A stretch of 64,000 nucleotides of DNA from Sphingomonas jinjuensis (lineage in GTDB: Bacteria > Pseudomonadota > Alphaproteobacteria > Sphingomonadales > Sphingomonadaceae): the NCBI RefSeq assembly GCF_014197105.1, contig NZ_JACIEV010000002.1:124001-188000 (forward strand), read 5' to 3'. This document shows positions 23,799-32,393 of this stretch, in pieces. The position numbers and the translations under genes were made by a program. The notes beneath the pieces are model-generated. The model ran no database searches and was not told the origin of the DNA. It saw nothing but the letters and a program-made list of their open reading frames with translations. The stretch's first letter is position 1; every line of letters starts with the position of its first letter.

Positions 23799-25333
23799 CA
23801 CCCACCCCCGCCGTTGAGAAGGGCCTGACCCGCCGTATCCTGACCCTCGCCGCCGGTCGCGCCACCAAGGCCGACTTCGAGGCGCAGCGCGCCCCCGCCT
23901 ATCCGCCCGCCCGCACCTCGCTGGCGGCGACGGCGGTGCGGATCGTGCCGTCCGCGCCGCTGCTCTTCCCGCTCGCCACGCTGCTCCGCGCGCCGGAGAA
24001 CGTCCGCCATGTCCGCAGCGACGAGGACGTCAGCCCGCTCGCCGAGGACATCGCCGCGCACGGCCTGCTCCAGTCGCTGATCGGCTACCAGCGCTTCATC
24101 GACGATGTCGCCGACAAGGTGATGATCGTCGGCGGCGGGCGGCGGCTTCAGGCGCTGCAGCGGCTGTGGGACGAAGGACTGCTCGACGGCGCCTGGAAGG
24201 TCCCCGTCCTGATCCGCGACGTCGACGAGGCGGTCGAGCTGAGCCTGGCGGAGAACCTGCAGCAGCGGACGATGTCCCCCGTCGACGAGTTCTTCGCCTT
24301 CAAGAAGCTGATGGATCGCGGCGACACCTCGCCGGCCGAGCTGGCGAAGCGCTTCGGCTTCAGCGAGCGCGTGGTGAAGCAGCGGCTTCGCCTGGCGCAG
24401 CTCGCCACGCCGGTCCTCGATGCGCTGGCGGACGGCCGAATCACGCTCGACGCCGCGATGGCCTACGCCAGCTCGCAGGACCAGGTCCTGCAGCAGGAGG
24501 TGTTCGAGGACGAGGATCGCCGCGGCAGCACGGCGCACGCCACCGATCGCATCCGCTTCTCGCTGGCGATGAAGACCTACAAGACCGACGACCCGCTGTT
24601 CCAGTTCGTCGGCGCGGAGGCGTACGAACGTCGCGGCGGCGGCTATGAAGACGATCTCTTCGCCGAAAAGACCGGCGCCCAGCAGCTCGCCACGCCCTTC
24701 GCGCTCGAGACGGCCGCGCGCGAGATGATCGAGTTCCAGATGCTCCGTCGCCTGCCCGAGTTCCAGCGCAGCGAGGATCTGTCGCCGTCGATCAGCGGCT
24801 TCGTCGTCGCCGCCAGCCTGCGGGTCCACGACACCGTCGGCAACGCGATCGGCGTCACGACGCCGCCCGGTTATGTGAAGGTCGAGAGCGTCGAGTGGCG
24901 CAAGCCCTGGGCGGAGATCCGCCGCAGCCGCACCGACGTGAAGATCCTGGTCGGCATCGATGACAGCGGCCAGCTGTCGCTCGATCCCCGCGTCATGTTC
25001 GTCGAGAAGCGCCAGCGCCGCGCCGTCGAGCAGCAGCGCCCCGCCTCCCCCGGCTCGGCCGAGACCGAGCAGCAGCGCCAGCTGCGGATCCGCCGCCAGG
25101 TCGTCGAGCGCAACGCCCGACACGCCGCCGCCGGGCCGTTCACCGGCACGTTCCTCGAGAACCGCGTCTTCTGGCCCGAGCCGCACAACGACCGCAGCCG
25201 CGCCTTCGTCCATGAGGACGGCAACGGCTGGCTGGTGTCGGCCGAGATCTTCGTCACCGACGATGCAATCGCCGCCCACCGGGCCCAGGCCGAGGCGGAA
25301 TACGACGCAGCGCTTGCGACGACGCCCGCATGA
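23795..25333 (+). CDS. ParB/Spo0J-like DNA-binding protein
   Basis: 512 residues. The ParB N-terminal domain runs about residues 55-160: SAPLLFPLATLLRAPENVRHV, DIAAHGLLQSL, GGGRRLQAL and LSLAENLQQRTMSPVDEFFAF. A helix-turn-helix follows (SPAELAKRFGFSERVVKQRLRLAQL). The C-terminal ~250 residues are unlike chromosomal ParB, basic and Gln/Arg-rich, with a final acidic-aromatic region. There is no ParA nearby, so this is more likely a phage transcription/replication or partition-like CTP-switch protein than a classical partition system. Confidence 0.88.
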   Translation: MTPTPAVEKGLTRRILTLAAGRATKADFEAQRAPAYPPARTSLAATAVRIVPSAPLLFPLATLLRAPENVRHVRSDEDVSPLAEDIAAHGLLQSLIGYQRFIDDVADKVMIVGGGRRLQALQRLWDEGLLDGAWKVPVLIRDVDEAVELSLAENLQQRTMSPVDEFFAFKKLMDRGDTSPAELAKRFGFSERVVKQRLRLAQLATPVLDALADGRITLDAAMAYASSQDQVLQQEVFEDEDRRGSTAHATDRIRFSLAMKTYKTDDPLFQFVGAEAYERRGGGYEDDLFAEKTGAQQLATPFALETAAREMIEFQMLRRLPEFQRSEDLSPSISGFVVAASLRVHDTVGNAIGVTTPPGYVKVESVEWRKPWAEIRRSRTDVKILVGIDDSGQLSLDPRVMFVEKRQRRAVEQQRPASPGSAETEQQRQLRIRRQVVERNARHAAAGPFTGTFLENRVFWPEPHNDRSRAFVHEDGNGWLVSAEIFVTDDAIAAHRAQAEAEYDAALATTPA

Positions 25334-25596
25334 GTGCCACCCTTCACGAGACAGCGCCGGCCGGAGGATTGGATCGGACGGTTGCTGAGGATGCGTCGCC
25401 GCCGACGGCGTGGAGCCCGCCGCTCGCCGGCGACGCATCCGATCCTGCCAAGCCGCCCGCCGAGCGGACCGAACAGCTGCTGGCGATCGTCGTCCGCGGC
25501 TTCCCCAACGGCGGCACCTGCCTCGAGGCGGCGGTGCGCGCGGGCATTGAGCTGGGCTGGGCGGCACGGCACCGGCTGGGCGCGAACGCGACATGA
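25330..25596 (+). CDS. Small phage protein (88 aa) after parB-like gene
   Basis: ATG at 25330 overlaps the ParB stop (ATGA). Acidic/Pro-rich N-terminal half and a helical C-terminus with 'LAIVVRGFPNGGTCLEAAVRAGIELGWAARHRLG', reminiscent of a small DNA-binding or excisionase-like helix but without a clear motif. Function unknown. Confidence 0.55.
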   Translation: MSATLHETAPAGGLDRTVAEDASPPTAWSPPLAGDASDPAKPPAERTEQLLAIVVRGFPNGGTCLEAAVRAGIELGWAARHRLGANAT

Positions 25597-25874
25597 TCGC
25601 CGGCCAGCCATTGCCCGCGGCGATCGCCGCCCTCGTCGACGCGATTGCCCGCGACATGGCGGCGGAGGATGTTCGGCGCGCCTTAGACCACCGGAGTCGC
25701 CAATGCCCCGTGCCGCCATCTACGCCCGCTTCTCGACCGACAAGCAAAGCGCCACCTCGGCCGAGGACCAGATCCGCGACTGCCGCCAGCGCGCCGATCG
25801 CGAGGGCTGGGACGTCGTCGAGGTCTACACCGATCTCGCCATCTCGGGCGCCAACAACCGTCGGCCCGGGATGA
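25593..25874 (+). CDS. Possible overlapping gene before the integrase
   Basis: 93 residues starting ATG in a 4-base overlap; the first ~38 residues (AIAALVDAIARDMAAEDVRRALDHRSR) look coding, while the remainder runs out of frame over the first 172 bases of the integrase and is Pro/Thr/Arg-rich. The start architecture favours translation of at least the first part, possibly as a coupled leader for the integrase; the rest may be a shadow. Confidence 0.3.
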   Translation: MIAGQPLPAAIAALVDAIARDMAAEDVRRALDHRSRQCPVPPSTPASRPTSKAPPRPRTRSATAASAPIARAGTSSRSTPISPSRAPTTVGPG

Positions 25875-27331
25875 CGCAGATGCTTGCCGACGCCGCGGTC
25901 GGCTCGTTCGACATCGTGATGGTCGAGGACCTCGATCGCGCCGCGCGCGATCTCGAGGACATCGCCGGCATCTACAAGCGGCTGAGCTTCGCCAACGTCC
26001 GCCTGTATGCGCTCAGCGTCGGCGACGTCACCGAGCTGCACATCGGCCTGAAGGGCACGATGGACAGCCTCGAGCTGAAGAAGCTGGCGGAAAAGATCCG
26101 CCGCGGCCAGCGCGGCGCGGTGTCGCGCGGGCGCGTGCCCGGCGGGCTCGCCTACGGCTACGAGGTGGTGCCGACGATCGCCAGCGACGGCACGCTTGAT
26201 CGCGGCCATCGCCGGGTGAACGAGGAACAGGCCGCGGTCATCCGCCGGATCTACGACGAGTATCTCGCCGGCCGCAGCCCCAAGGCGATCGCCCACGGCC
26301 TCAACGCCGATCGCATTCAGTCGCCGCGCGGCGGCGAATGGCGCGCCTCGTCGATCGCGGGCTCGAAGGCGCGGGGCATCGGCCTGCTCCACAACCCGAT
26401 CTACGCGGGTCGCCTCGTCTACAATCGCGTGCGGATGGTCCGCGATCCCGAGACGCGGCGCCGGCTCTCGCGCACCAACGCCGGGACCGAGCGCGTGCTA
26501 ACCGAAATGCCGCACCTACGGATCGTGTCCGAGGAGCAGTGGCAGCGCGTCCAGGACGAACGCGACCTGCGCTCGATCGGCCCGAGCGGCCAGCAGCGCC
26601 GGCCGCGCTACCTGCTGTCGGGCCTCATCCGCTGCGGCGGCTGTGGCGGCGCGATGATCCTGGTCGCGTCCCATCGCTACGGCTGCGCACGCCACCGCGA
26701 GGCCGGGACCTGCGACGTCGCGCAGCGGATCGCGCGCGAAGAACTGGAAGAGCGCGTCCTCGCCGGCATCACAGAGCAGCTGCTGAAGCCGGAGGCCGTC
26801 AGCCACCTGGTCAACCGCTACCACAAGGCCAGCGAGGCGCAGATGAAGGAAGAGCGCAAGCGCAGCGAAGCGCTAGACCGGCGCATCGCCATGCTCGACA
26901 AGGCAATCGAGCGCCTGGTCACCGCGATTGCCGAGGGCGGCATCGACTTCGCCGAGATCCGCGAGGCGATGGCCGCTCGCAAGGCCGAGCGCGAGGATCT
27001 CCGCCGGCAGCGTGACGAGCTGGCGGCAACACCGGTGATCGCGATGAACCCGCACCTGGTCGCGGAGTATCGCCAGCGGGTGCGGCGGCTGGCGCTGATG
27101 CTGGGGTCCAACACCCCGAACGCCCACGAAGTCTTCGCGCGGCTGCGGGATCTGATCGGCTCGGTACACCTCACCCCCGCCAACGACGGCGCTTGGTCGA
27201 TCGAGCTTCACACGTCGCTGAGTGGGGTCATCGCGATGACGACACATGATCCAGGCCGCCAGAGGCGTCTTGGCCGGATGATACCGGTGGTAGCGGAGGA
27301 GGGACTTGAACCCCCGACACGCGGATTATGA
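25703..27331 (+). CDS. Large serine recombinase (phage integrase)
   Basis: 542 residues from ATG at 25703. Resolvase-type catalytic domain (YARFSTDKQSATSAEDQ with the nucleophilic Ser, residues ~6-150, plus 'MVEDLDRAARDLED'), recombinase domain (~170-270, 'GRSPKAIAHGLNADRIQSPRGGEW'), zinc ribbon (CGGCGGAMI...CARHREAGTC, ~310-345) and a long coiled coil with C-terminal domain. The last residues (VAEEGLEPPTRGL) are encoded by the antisense of a tRNA-Met gene and the stop lies within its anticodon region, placing the attachment site there. Confidence 0.95.
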   Translation: MPRAAIYARFSTDKQSATSAEDQIRDCRQRADREGWDVVEVYTDLAISGANNRRPGMTQMLADAAVGSFDIVMVEDLDRAARDLEDIAGIYKRLSFANVRLYALSVGDVTELHIGLKGTMDSLELKKLAEKIRRGQRGAVSRGRVPGGLAYGYEVVPTIASDGTLDRGHRRVNEEQAAVIRRIYDEYLAGRSPKAIAHGLNADRIQSPRGGEWRASSIAGSKARGIGLLHNPIYAGRLVYNRVRMVRDPETRRRLSRTNAGTERVLTEMPHLRIVSEEQWQRVQDERDLRSIGPSGQQRRPRYLLSGLIRCGGCGGAMILVASHRYGCARHREAGTCDVAQRIAREELEERVLAGITEQLLKPEAVSHLVNRYHKASEAQMKEERKRSEALDRRIAMLDKAIERLVTAIAEGGIDFAEIREAMAARKAEREDLRRQRDELAATPVIAMNPHLVAEYRQRVRRLALMLGSNTPNAHEVFARLRDLIGSVHLTPANDGAWSIELHTSLSGVIAMTTHDPGRQRRLGRMIPVVAEEGLEPPTRGL

Positions 27332-27364
27332 TTCCGCTGCTCTAACCAGCTGAGCTACTCCGCC
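27288..27364 (-). tRNA. tRNA-Met (CAT anticodon), prophage attachment site
   Basis: 77 bases on the minus strand including an encoded CCA end. Folds as a cloverleaf: acceptor GGCGGAG/CTCCGCT, D-loop AGCTCAGCTGGTTAGAGC, anticodon stem GCGGA/TCCGC with loop ATCATAA (anticodon CAT), and T-arm GTTCAAGTCC. CAT could be elongator Met or Ile2 (lysidine); the sequence alone does not settle this. The integrase reading frame runs into it from the other strand, so it is the likely chromosomal attB restored by integration. Confidence 0.93.
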
Positions 27365-27410
27365 CCAAGGGCTTGTGAGGCGCGGCCTATATGGGCGCTT
27401 TTTGGGCCGG

Positions 27411-27917
27411 TCAAGCGAACATGTGACGCGACAGCGGCTCCCACGGCCCACCGCGATACCACCATGTCGCCAGCCCGGCGATCTCGACCGCGCGCGGCCG
27501 GAAATCGCGCGACAGCGCGCCCAGCAGCACCTTGGCCGCCGCCGGTTGGACCTTGTTCTGGATGGTGACGTGCGGTCGCCAGCCGCCGGCGTCCTGCGGC
27601 GTCAGCAGCCCGACGAACGCCTCCGCCAGGCGCGCACGGATGCCGATCAGCGCCGGGCACTCGATCTTGTAGGCGACGCCTCGCCCCAGCGAGATCAGCC
27701 CGGCGACCCGCGCGTCGGGCGCCCGGACCCCGCGCGTTTCCTCATTCAACCGATGCTTCAGCTCCGCCTCGATCGACGGCGGCAGGTGATGGAACATCGT
27801 GAGATGCGCCGCCAACACGTTGCGCTCGGGCGGGAAATAGGCCGCTCGCTCCGAATCGAACCAGCCCTGGTCGCGCCGTCCGAACAGCGCGGTGACGATG
27901 ATGGGGGCGTTGCTCAG
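27411..27917 (-). CDS. 2'-5' RNA ligase family protein (LigT-like phosphoesterase)
   Basis: Two HxT motifs, HLTM and HVTI, define the bidomain LigT/2H phosphoesterase fold. A conventional GTG start at 27818 would give 135 residues but would drop the first strand 'PIIVTALFG' that the family needs. The frame continues upstream to CTG at 27917 (168 residues), where CTGA overlaps the kup stop exactly as ATGA overlaps do elsewhere. The CTG start is therefore preferred here. Substrate (cyclic phosphate or 2'-5' RNA) unknown. Confidence 0.8.
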   Translation of the reverse strand: MSNAPIIVTALFGRRDQGWFDSERAAYFPPERNVLAAHLTMFHHLPPSIEAELKHRLNEETRGVRAPDARVAGLISLGRGVAYKIECPALIGIRARLAEAFVGLLTPQDAGGWRPHVTIQNKVQPAAAKVLLGALSRDFRPRAVEIAGLATWWYRGGPWEPLSRHMFA

Positions 27918-29938
27918 ATCTCGACCTGACTACCTAGCTCCACGACCCGGTTGGTCGGCAGGCGAAAGAACTCCATCGCGCTCTCGGCGTTGCGCAGCAT
28001 CCAGGAAAACAGCTTCTCGCGCCACAGCATCATGCCCGGCCGCTCCGACGCCAGCAGCGTCTGGCGCGACAGGAAGAAGCTGGTGTCCATCATCTTAAAC
28101 TCGGCGCCGCAGCTTTTGATCGGCTTCAACGCCGCGGGTACGTCGACCTCGTCCATGAAGCCGTAGCGCAGGATCAGGCGATAGAAGCCCTCGCCCATCT
28201 CATCCTGTTTGGCGCGCTCCTCCTCGGGCCAATAGGGCTGGTCCATGATCTTGACCGTCAGCAGGATCACCCGCTCGTGCAGCACCTTGTTGTGCTTCAG
28301 ATTGTGGAGCAGCGCCTGCGGCACGCCATCGGCGGCGCTGGTCATGAACACCGCGGTGCCCGGCACCCGGCTCGCCGACGAGGCGGCGGAGTGGATGAAC
28401 ACCTTCAGCGGCATCGCCGCCTCGTGCAGCCGCTCGATCATCAGCTTCCGACCCTTCGACCAGGTCGTCAGCAGCGTGAAGATCAGAAAGCCGACGAGCA
28501 GCGGCACCCAGCCGCCGTCGGGCACCTTCGTCAGGTTCGCCGAGAGATAGGCGCCGTCGACCAGGAAGAAGAGCGCCAGCAGCGGGATGGCGGCATAGCG
28601 CGGCCACTTCCACAACCGGGTCAGCGCGACGCCGAGCAGGCAGGTGTCGATCGTCATCGCCCCGGTCACCGCGATACCGTACGCGCTGGTCAGGTTCGAC
28701 GAGGTGCGGAAGAACAGCACCAGCAACAGCACCATCGCCATCAGCATCCAGTTGACGAGCGGGATGTAGATCTGGCCGGCGGTCGACGCGCTGGTATGCT
28801 CGATGCGCAGCCGCGGCACGAAGCCGAGCTGGATCGCCTGCTGCGTGACCGAAAAGGCGCCCGAGATCACCGCCTGCGACGCGATCACCGCGGCGGCGGT
28901 CGCCAGGATCACGAGCGGAAAGCGCAGGCTTTCGGGCGCCAGCATGTAGAACGGGCTCGCAAGCGCCGCATCGCCCATGCGGACCAGCAGCGCGCCCTGC
29001 CCCATATAGTTGCACATCAGCGCCGGCAGGACGAAGAACAGCCACGACACCGCGATCGGTCGCCGTCCGAAATGGCCCATGTCGGCGTACAGCGCCTCGG
29101 CGCCGGTCACCGCCAGCACCACCGATCCCAGTGCCAGGAACGCACGGACCGGATCGATCAGGAAGAATTCGAACGCGTAGTGCGGCGACAGCGCCCACAG
29201 CACGCTCGGCGTCTCGATCACGCTCAGCACGCCCAGCACCGCGATCACCGCGAAATAGGTCAGCATGATCGGGCCGAAGAACAGGCCGACCCGCGCCGTC
29301 CCGCTCTTCTGGATGGTGAACAGGAACACCAGGATCGCCACCGCGACCGGCAACACCAGCCCCGCCAGCGAGGGCGCGGCGACCGCCAGCCCCTCGACTG
29401 CCGACAGCACCGACACCGCTGGCGTGATCATACTGTCGCCATAGAACAGCGCGGTCGCAAACACGCCGAGCAGGATGATCCCCGTTGACCAGCGCTTGGT
29501 CTTGGTCCGTCCCGACACCAGCGCCAGCAGCGCCAGGCTGCCGCCCTCGCCCTTGTTGTCGGCGCGCATGATTATGGCGACGTACTTCAGCGTCACGACG
29601 ATCATCATCGACCAGAACATCAGGCTGATGACGCCCATGATGTGCGCCGTGTCGACCGCCAGCTTGTGATGCCCGGCAAAGGTTTCGCGGAACGCGTAGA
29701 GCGGGCTGGTGCCGATGTCGCCGAACACGATGCCGATCGCCCCGACCGCCAGCTTGGCCAGCCCGTCCTGCGCGTGCCCGCCGCCGTGCGCCGACGCGAC
29801 GGCATGGTTCAGCGACTCGTCGGGAGCGCCGAAGTTCTCTGCCGTCACAGGTGGGTGTTCCGGCAGGTCGGCCGGCAATGGAATGCCATGGTTGGAGTCC
29901 GCGCTCGCCCCTAATCGCGTGTGGGGCCGGATTAGCAC
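27914..29938 (-). CDS. kup: Low-affinity potassium transporter Kup
   Basis: 674 residues with about 12 transmembrane helices and the family hallmarks [32 protein letters not shown] and [18 protein letters not shown]. Imports K+ with protons. The N-terminal ~50 residues are a cytoplasmic extension. Downstream it is coupled to the RNA ligase-like gene by a 4-base overlap. Confidence 0.95.
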   Translation of the reverse strand: MLIRPHTRLGASADSNHGIPLPADLPEHPPVTAENFGAPDESLNHAVASAHGGGHAQDGLAKLAVGAIGIVFGDIGTSPLYAFRETFAGHHKLAVDTAHIMGVISLMFWSMMIVVTLKYVAIIMRADNKGEGGSLALLALVSGRTKTKRWSTGIILLGVFATALFYGDSMITPAVSVLSAVEGLAVAAPSLAGLVLPVAVAILVFLFTIQKSGTARVGLFFGPIMLTYFAVIAVLGVLSVIETPSVLWALSPHYAFEFFLIDPVRAFLALGSVVLAVTGAEALYADMGHFGRRPIAVSWLFFVLPALMCNYMGQGALLVRMGDAALASPFYMLAPESLRFPLVILATAAAVIASQAVISGAFSVTQQAIQLGFVPRLRIEHTSASTAGQIYIPLVNWMLMAMVLLLVLFFRTSSNLTSAYGIAVTGAMTIDTCLLGVALTRLWKWPRYAAIPLLALFFLVDGAYLSANLTKVPDGGWVPLLVGFLIFTLLTTWSKGRKLMIERLHEAAMPLKVFIHSAASSASRVPGTAVFMTSAADGVPQALLHNLKHNKVLHERVILLTVKIMDQPYWPEEERAKQDEMGEGFYRLILRYGFMDEVDVPAALKPIKSCGAEFKMMDTSFFLSRQTLLASERPGMMLWREKLFSWMLRNAESAMEFFRLPTNRVVELGSQVEI

Positions 29939-30257
29939 GCCGATATTGCCCCAGCAACGCCGGGTTCAAGAGGCCGTCATCGACGTGTCATGCGATGGGG
30001 GGGGCTCAGGCAATCCTCCCCCGCCAGGGGGAGGTGGCAGCGAAGCTGTCGGAGGGGGAGGTAAGCGAGCACCAACGTTTAACGGCTCCGCCCCCTCCGT
30101 CACGCCTTCGGCGCGCACACATCTTCCGCCCCTCCGTTCGTGCTGAGGAGGCGCGGGGCGACGTCGAAACGCCGTCTCGAAGCACAGGTGGCTTGGCCCC
30201 CCCTTCGAGACGAGGCTTCGACGTCGCTCAGCGCCTCCTCACCACGAACGGCAAGGA
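29939..30257. repeat. Intergenic region with REP-like palindromes
   Basis: No gene. Contains a short stem CCTCCCCC/GGGGGAGG (30015-30034) of the sphingomonad REP type and, at 30134-30251, an imperfect inverted repeat with ~48-base arms (30134-30181 and 30204-30251; roughly 42 of 48 positions pair) separated by 22 bases. The long repeat abuts the end of the Lrp-type gene and may terminate it or mark an old insertion. Confidence 0.75.
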
Positions 30258-30701
30258 TCAAGGCCGCCGGATCACCTCGCGAATCACGAAATGCGACGCC
30301 AGCCGGGTCACCCCCGGCAACCGCGACAGGATCTCGCGATGGATTCGCTCGAAGCTATCCCCCTCGCGCGCCTCGACGTGCAGCAGATAATCCGCCTCGC
30401 CGCTCATCAGGAAGCAATCGCGCACCTGCGGAACGTCGACGATCTCGCGCTCGAACGCCGCCATCGTCTCTTCGCGCTGGTCCTTCAGCGTGACGTTGAC
30501 CAGCACCACGAACGGCTTGCCCCGCGCCGCCGGCGACAGCACCGCGCGATAGCCGGCGATCAGGCCCGCCTCGCGCAACGCCGCCACCCGCCGATGCGCC
30601 GCACTCGCCGAAAGCCCCACCCGCTCCCCCAGCGCCGCACTGGTCAGGTCGGAATCATGCGCCAGCTGGGCGAGAATCTTGCGATCGAAGTCATCGAGCA
30701 T
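30258..30701 (-). CDS. Lrp/AsnC-family transcriptional regulator
   Basis: 147 residues from ATG at 30701. N-terminal HTH (LDDFDRKILAQLAHDSDLTSAALGERVGLSASAAHRRVAALREAGLI) and a C-terminal RAM ligand domain (FLMSGEADYLLHVEA). Divergent from alanine dehydrogenase with a 126-base shared promoter region, the usual arrangement for the regulator that activates ald in response to alanine. Confidence 0.93.
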   Translation of the reverse strand: MLDDFDRKILAQLAHDSDLTSAALGERVGLSASAAHRRVAALREAGLIAGYRAVLSPAARGKPFVVLVNVTLKDQREETMAAFEREIVDVPQVRDCFLMSGEADYLLHVEAREGDSFERIHREILSRLPGVTRLASHFVIREVIRRP

Positions 30702-30827
30702 AACGATCCCGCCTACCACGCCACGCACGCAAGATCATCCCGTCGCATTGCCTTGGCGCGGCGCACATCGCGAACACCTCCCGCCGCCGATGCGCTACAC
30801 GCGGGCCAACAATTCAGGAGAGTTCCC
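30702..30827. promoter_or_regulatory. Shared promoter region of lrp-type gene and ald
   Basis: 126-base divergent gap. A clear ribosome-binding site CAGGAGAG lies upstream of the ald ATG. Promoter boxes and Lrp sites are not assignable by eye. Confidence 0.5.
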
Positions 30828-31934
30828 ATGAAGGTCGGCGTTCCCAAGGAAATCAAGAACCACGAGTATCGCGTCGGCCTGACCCCGCCGTCGGTCGCCG
30901 AATTGGTCGCCGCCGGTCATGAGGTCGTCGTCGAGACCAACGCCGGTGCCGGCATCGATTTCGAGGACCAGGACTATATCGACGCCGGCGCCTCGATCCT
31001 GCCCGACGCCAAGTCGGTCTTCGCCGCCGCCGACATGATCGTGAAGGTCAAGGAGCCGCAGGCGAGCGAGATCGCGATGCTCGAATCACGCCACCTGCTC
31101 TTCACCTATCTCCACCTCGCCGCCGACAAGCCGCAGGCCGAGGGGCTGATGAAGTCGGGCGCAACCTGCATCGCCTATGAAACCGTCACCGCGGCGCGCG
31201 GCGGCCTGCCGCTGCTCAAGCCGATGAGCGAAGTCGCCGGCCGCATGTCGGTCCAGGTCGGCGCGCATTACCTCGAAAAGGAACAGGGCGGTCGCGGCGT
31301 CCTGCTCGGCGGCGTCCCCGGCGTGGCGCCGGCGAAGGTCGCGATCCTCGGCGGCGGCGTCTCGGGCGTCAACGCCGCGCAGATGGCGGTCGGCATGCGC
31401 GCCGACGTCACCATCTACGACATCTCGAACGATCGCCTGGCCGAGCTGGACATGTTCTTCAGCTCGCAGATCAAGACCGCCTACGCCTCGAAGGCGGCGA
31501 TCGCCGCGGCGGTGAAGAACGCTCACCTCGTCATCGGCGCGGTCCTTGTCCCCGGCGCCGCCGCGCCCAAGCTCGTGACCCGCGAGATGATCGGCACGAT
31601 GAAGCGCGGCGCGGTGATGGTCGACATCGCGATCGACCAGGGCGGCTGCTTCGAGACCAGCCACGCCACCACCCACGAGGATCCGGTCTTCGAGGTCGAT
31701 GGCGTGATCCACTATTGCGTCGCCAACATGCCCGGCGCGGTCGCGCGCACCAGCACCTTCGCGCTCAACAACGCGACGCTGCCCTTCGCGGTGAAGCTGG
31801 CGAACCTCGGCGCCGAGGCCGCGATGAAGGCCGACCCGCACCTTGCCGCCGGCCTCAATGTCTTCAAGGGCCAGATCACGCACCAGGCCGTCGCCGAGGC
31901 GCTCGACCTGCCGTTCACCGCCTGGAACGGATAA
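30828..31934 (+). CDS. ald: Alanine dehydrogenase
   Basis: 368 residues, ATG at 30828 with SD AGGAGAG. Full family signature: MKVGVPKEIKNHEYRVGLTP, Lys and His active-site region (KVKEPQ, LFTYLHLAAD), NAD-binding GGGVSGVNAA, and the DQGG region with 'IAIDQGGCFETS'. Interconverts L-alanine and pyruvate, linking carbon and nitrogen metabolism. Controlled by the divergent Lrp-type regulator. Confidence 0.97.
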   Translation: MKVGVPKEIKNHEYRVGLTPPSVAELVAAGHEVVVETNAGAGIDFEDQDYIDAGASILPDAKSVFAAADMIVKVKEPQASEIAMLESRHLLFTYLHLAADKPQAEGLMKSGATCIAYETVTAARGGLPLLKPMSEVAGRMSVQVGAHYLEKEQGGRGVLLGGVPGVAPAKVAILGGGVSGVNAAQMAVGMRADVTIYDISNDRLAELDMFFSSQIKTAYASKAAIAAAVKNAHLVIGAVLVPGAAAPKLVTREMIGTMKRGAVMVDIAIDQGGCFETSHATTHEDPVFEVDGVIHYCVANMPGAVARTSTFALNNATLPFAVKLANLGAEAAMKADPHLAAGLNVFKGQITHQAVAEALDLPFTAWNG

Positions 31935-31948
31935 GGAACGTGGGAGTT

Positions 31949-31972
31949 GGGGTCTTCGAAACAGGAGACCCC
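31949..31972 (+). promoter_or_regulatory. Hairpin overlapping the ribosome-binding site of the DUF3072 gene
   Basis: Stem GGGGTCT/AGACCCC (31949-31955 and 31966-31972), 10-base loop, six bases before the ATG. The SD AGGAGA (31963-31968) is partly inside the stem. It may act as a terminator/attenuator for ald or mask translation of the small gene. Confidence 0.4.
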
Positions 31973-31977
31973 ACCCC

Positions 31978-32199
31978 ATGACCGACCAGCACATGAATCC
32001 GAAGGACCACCCCACAGGCAATGCCGAGAAGGATCCCGACGACTGGACCACCGGCGACGAGCCGATGACCGGCGCCCAGGCCAGCTATCTGAAAACGTTG
32101 AGCGAGGAAGCGCACGAGGAATTCGATGATGGCCTGACCAAGGCCGCAGCCTCGAAGCGCATCGACGAACTCCAGGCCAAGACCGGCCGCGGACAGTAA
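31978..32199 (+). CDS. DUF3072 protein
   Basis: 73 residues. Core 'EPMTGAQASYLKTLSEEAHEEFDDGLTKAAASKRIDELQAKTGR' is the DUF3072 consensus, a small helical protein common in sphingomonads, probably nucleic-acid- or stress-associated. SD within CAGGAGACC. Function unknown. Confidence 0.85.
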   Translation: MTDQHMNPKDHPTGNAEKDPDDWTTGDEPMTGAQASYLKTLSEEAHEEFDDGLTKAAASKRIDELQAKTGRGQ

Positions 32200-32213
32200 C
32201 CTCCACCTCCGTC

Positions 32214-32312
32214 ACCCCGGCGAAAGCCGGGGCCCATCTCGCCGCGGGCGACTGACCCGAGACTCAAGCTGAGTCGCCCACCGCACGATGGGTCCCGGGT
32301 CGAGCCCGGGAT
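32214..32312. repeat. REP-like palindromes
   Basis: Two stems: CCCCGGC/GCCGGGG with a GAAA loop (32215-32232) and TCCCGGG/CCCGGGA (32293-32311). The order resembles the paired REP units found in sphingomonad intergenic regions; bidirectional terminator function between the convergent neighbours is possible. Confidence 0.7.
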
Positions 32313-32393
32313 GTCGCGTGGGGATAGGATCGTGCGCCTCGGCCATCCGTCACCCCCACGAACGCCGGGGACCAAGACCCGGCCAGACGCCCC

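Larger units (their letters stand above)
1..27364. mobile_element. Prophage, right-hand part (siphovirus type)
   Basis: A continuous block of phage genes: tail, head, packaging, accessory genes, repressor/Cro switch, early genes and a large serine recombinase. It ends on the right at a tRNA-Met gene that the recombinase reads into. The left boundary is outside the window, because the leftmost tail gene is cut by the edge. Head, portal and protease are of the HK97 type; the tail order (tube, chaperones, tape measure, distal tail, hub, NlpC-like, tip) resembles gene transfer agents. No endolysin or holin gene is visible apart from the peptidase domain inside the tape measure; lysis genes may lie to the left. 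All structural genes seen have open frames, so an intact prophage is possible. Confidence 0.93.

Noticed and set aside
23774..26392. Long open frame antisense to the ParB-like gene and integrase
   Set aside because: Mirrors the codon bias of the sense genes in very GC-rich DNA, lacks any domain and overlaps two solid genes.
28277..29488. Long open frame antisense to kup
   Set aside because: His/Gln/Arg-rich shadow of transmembrane segments.
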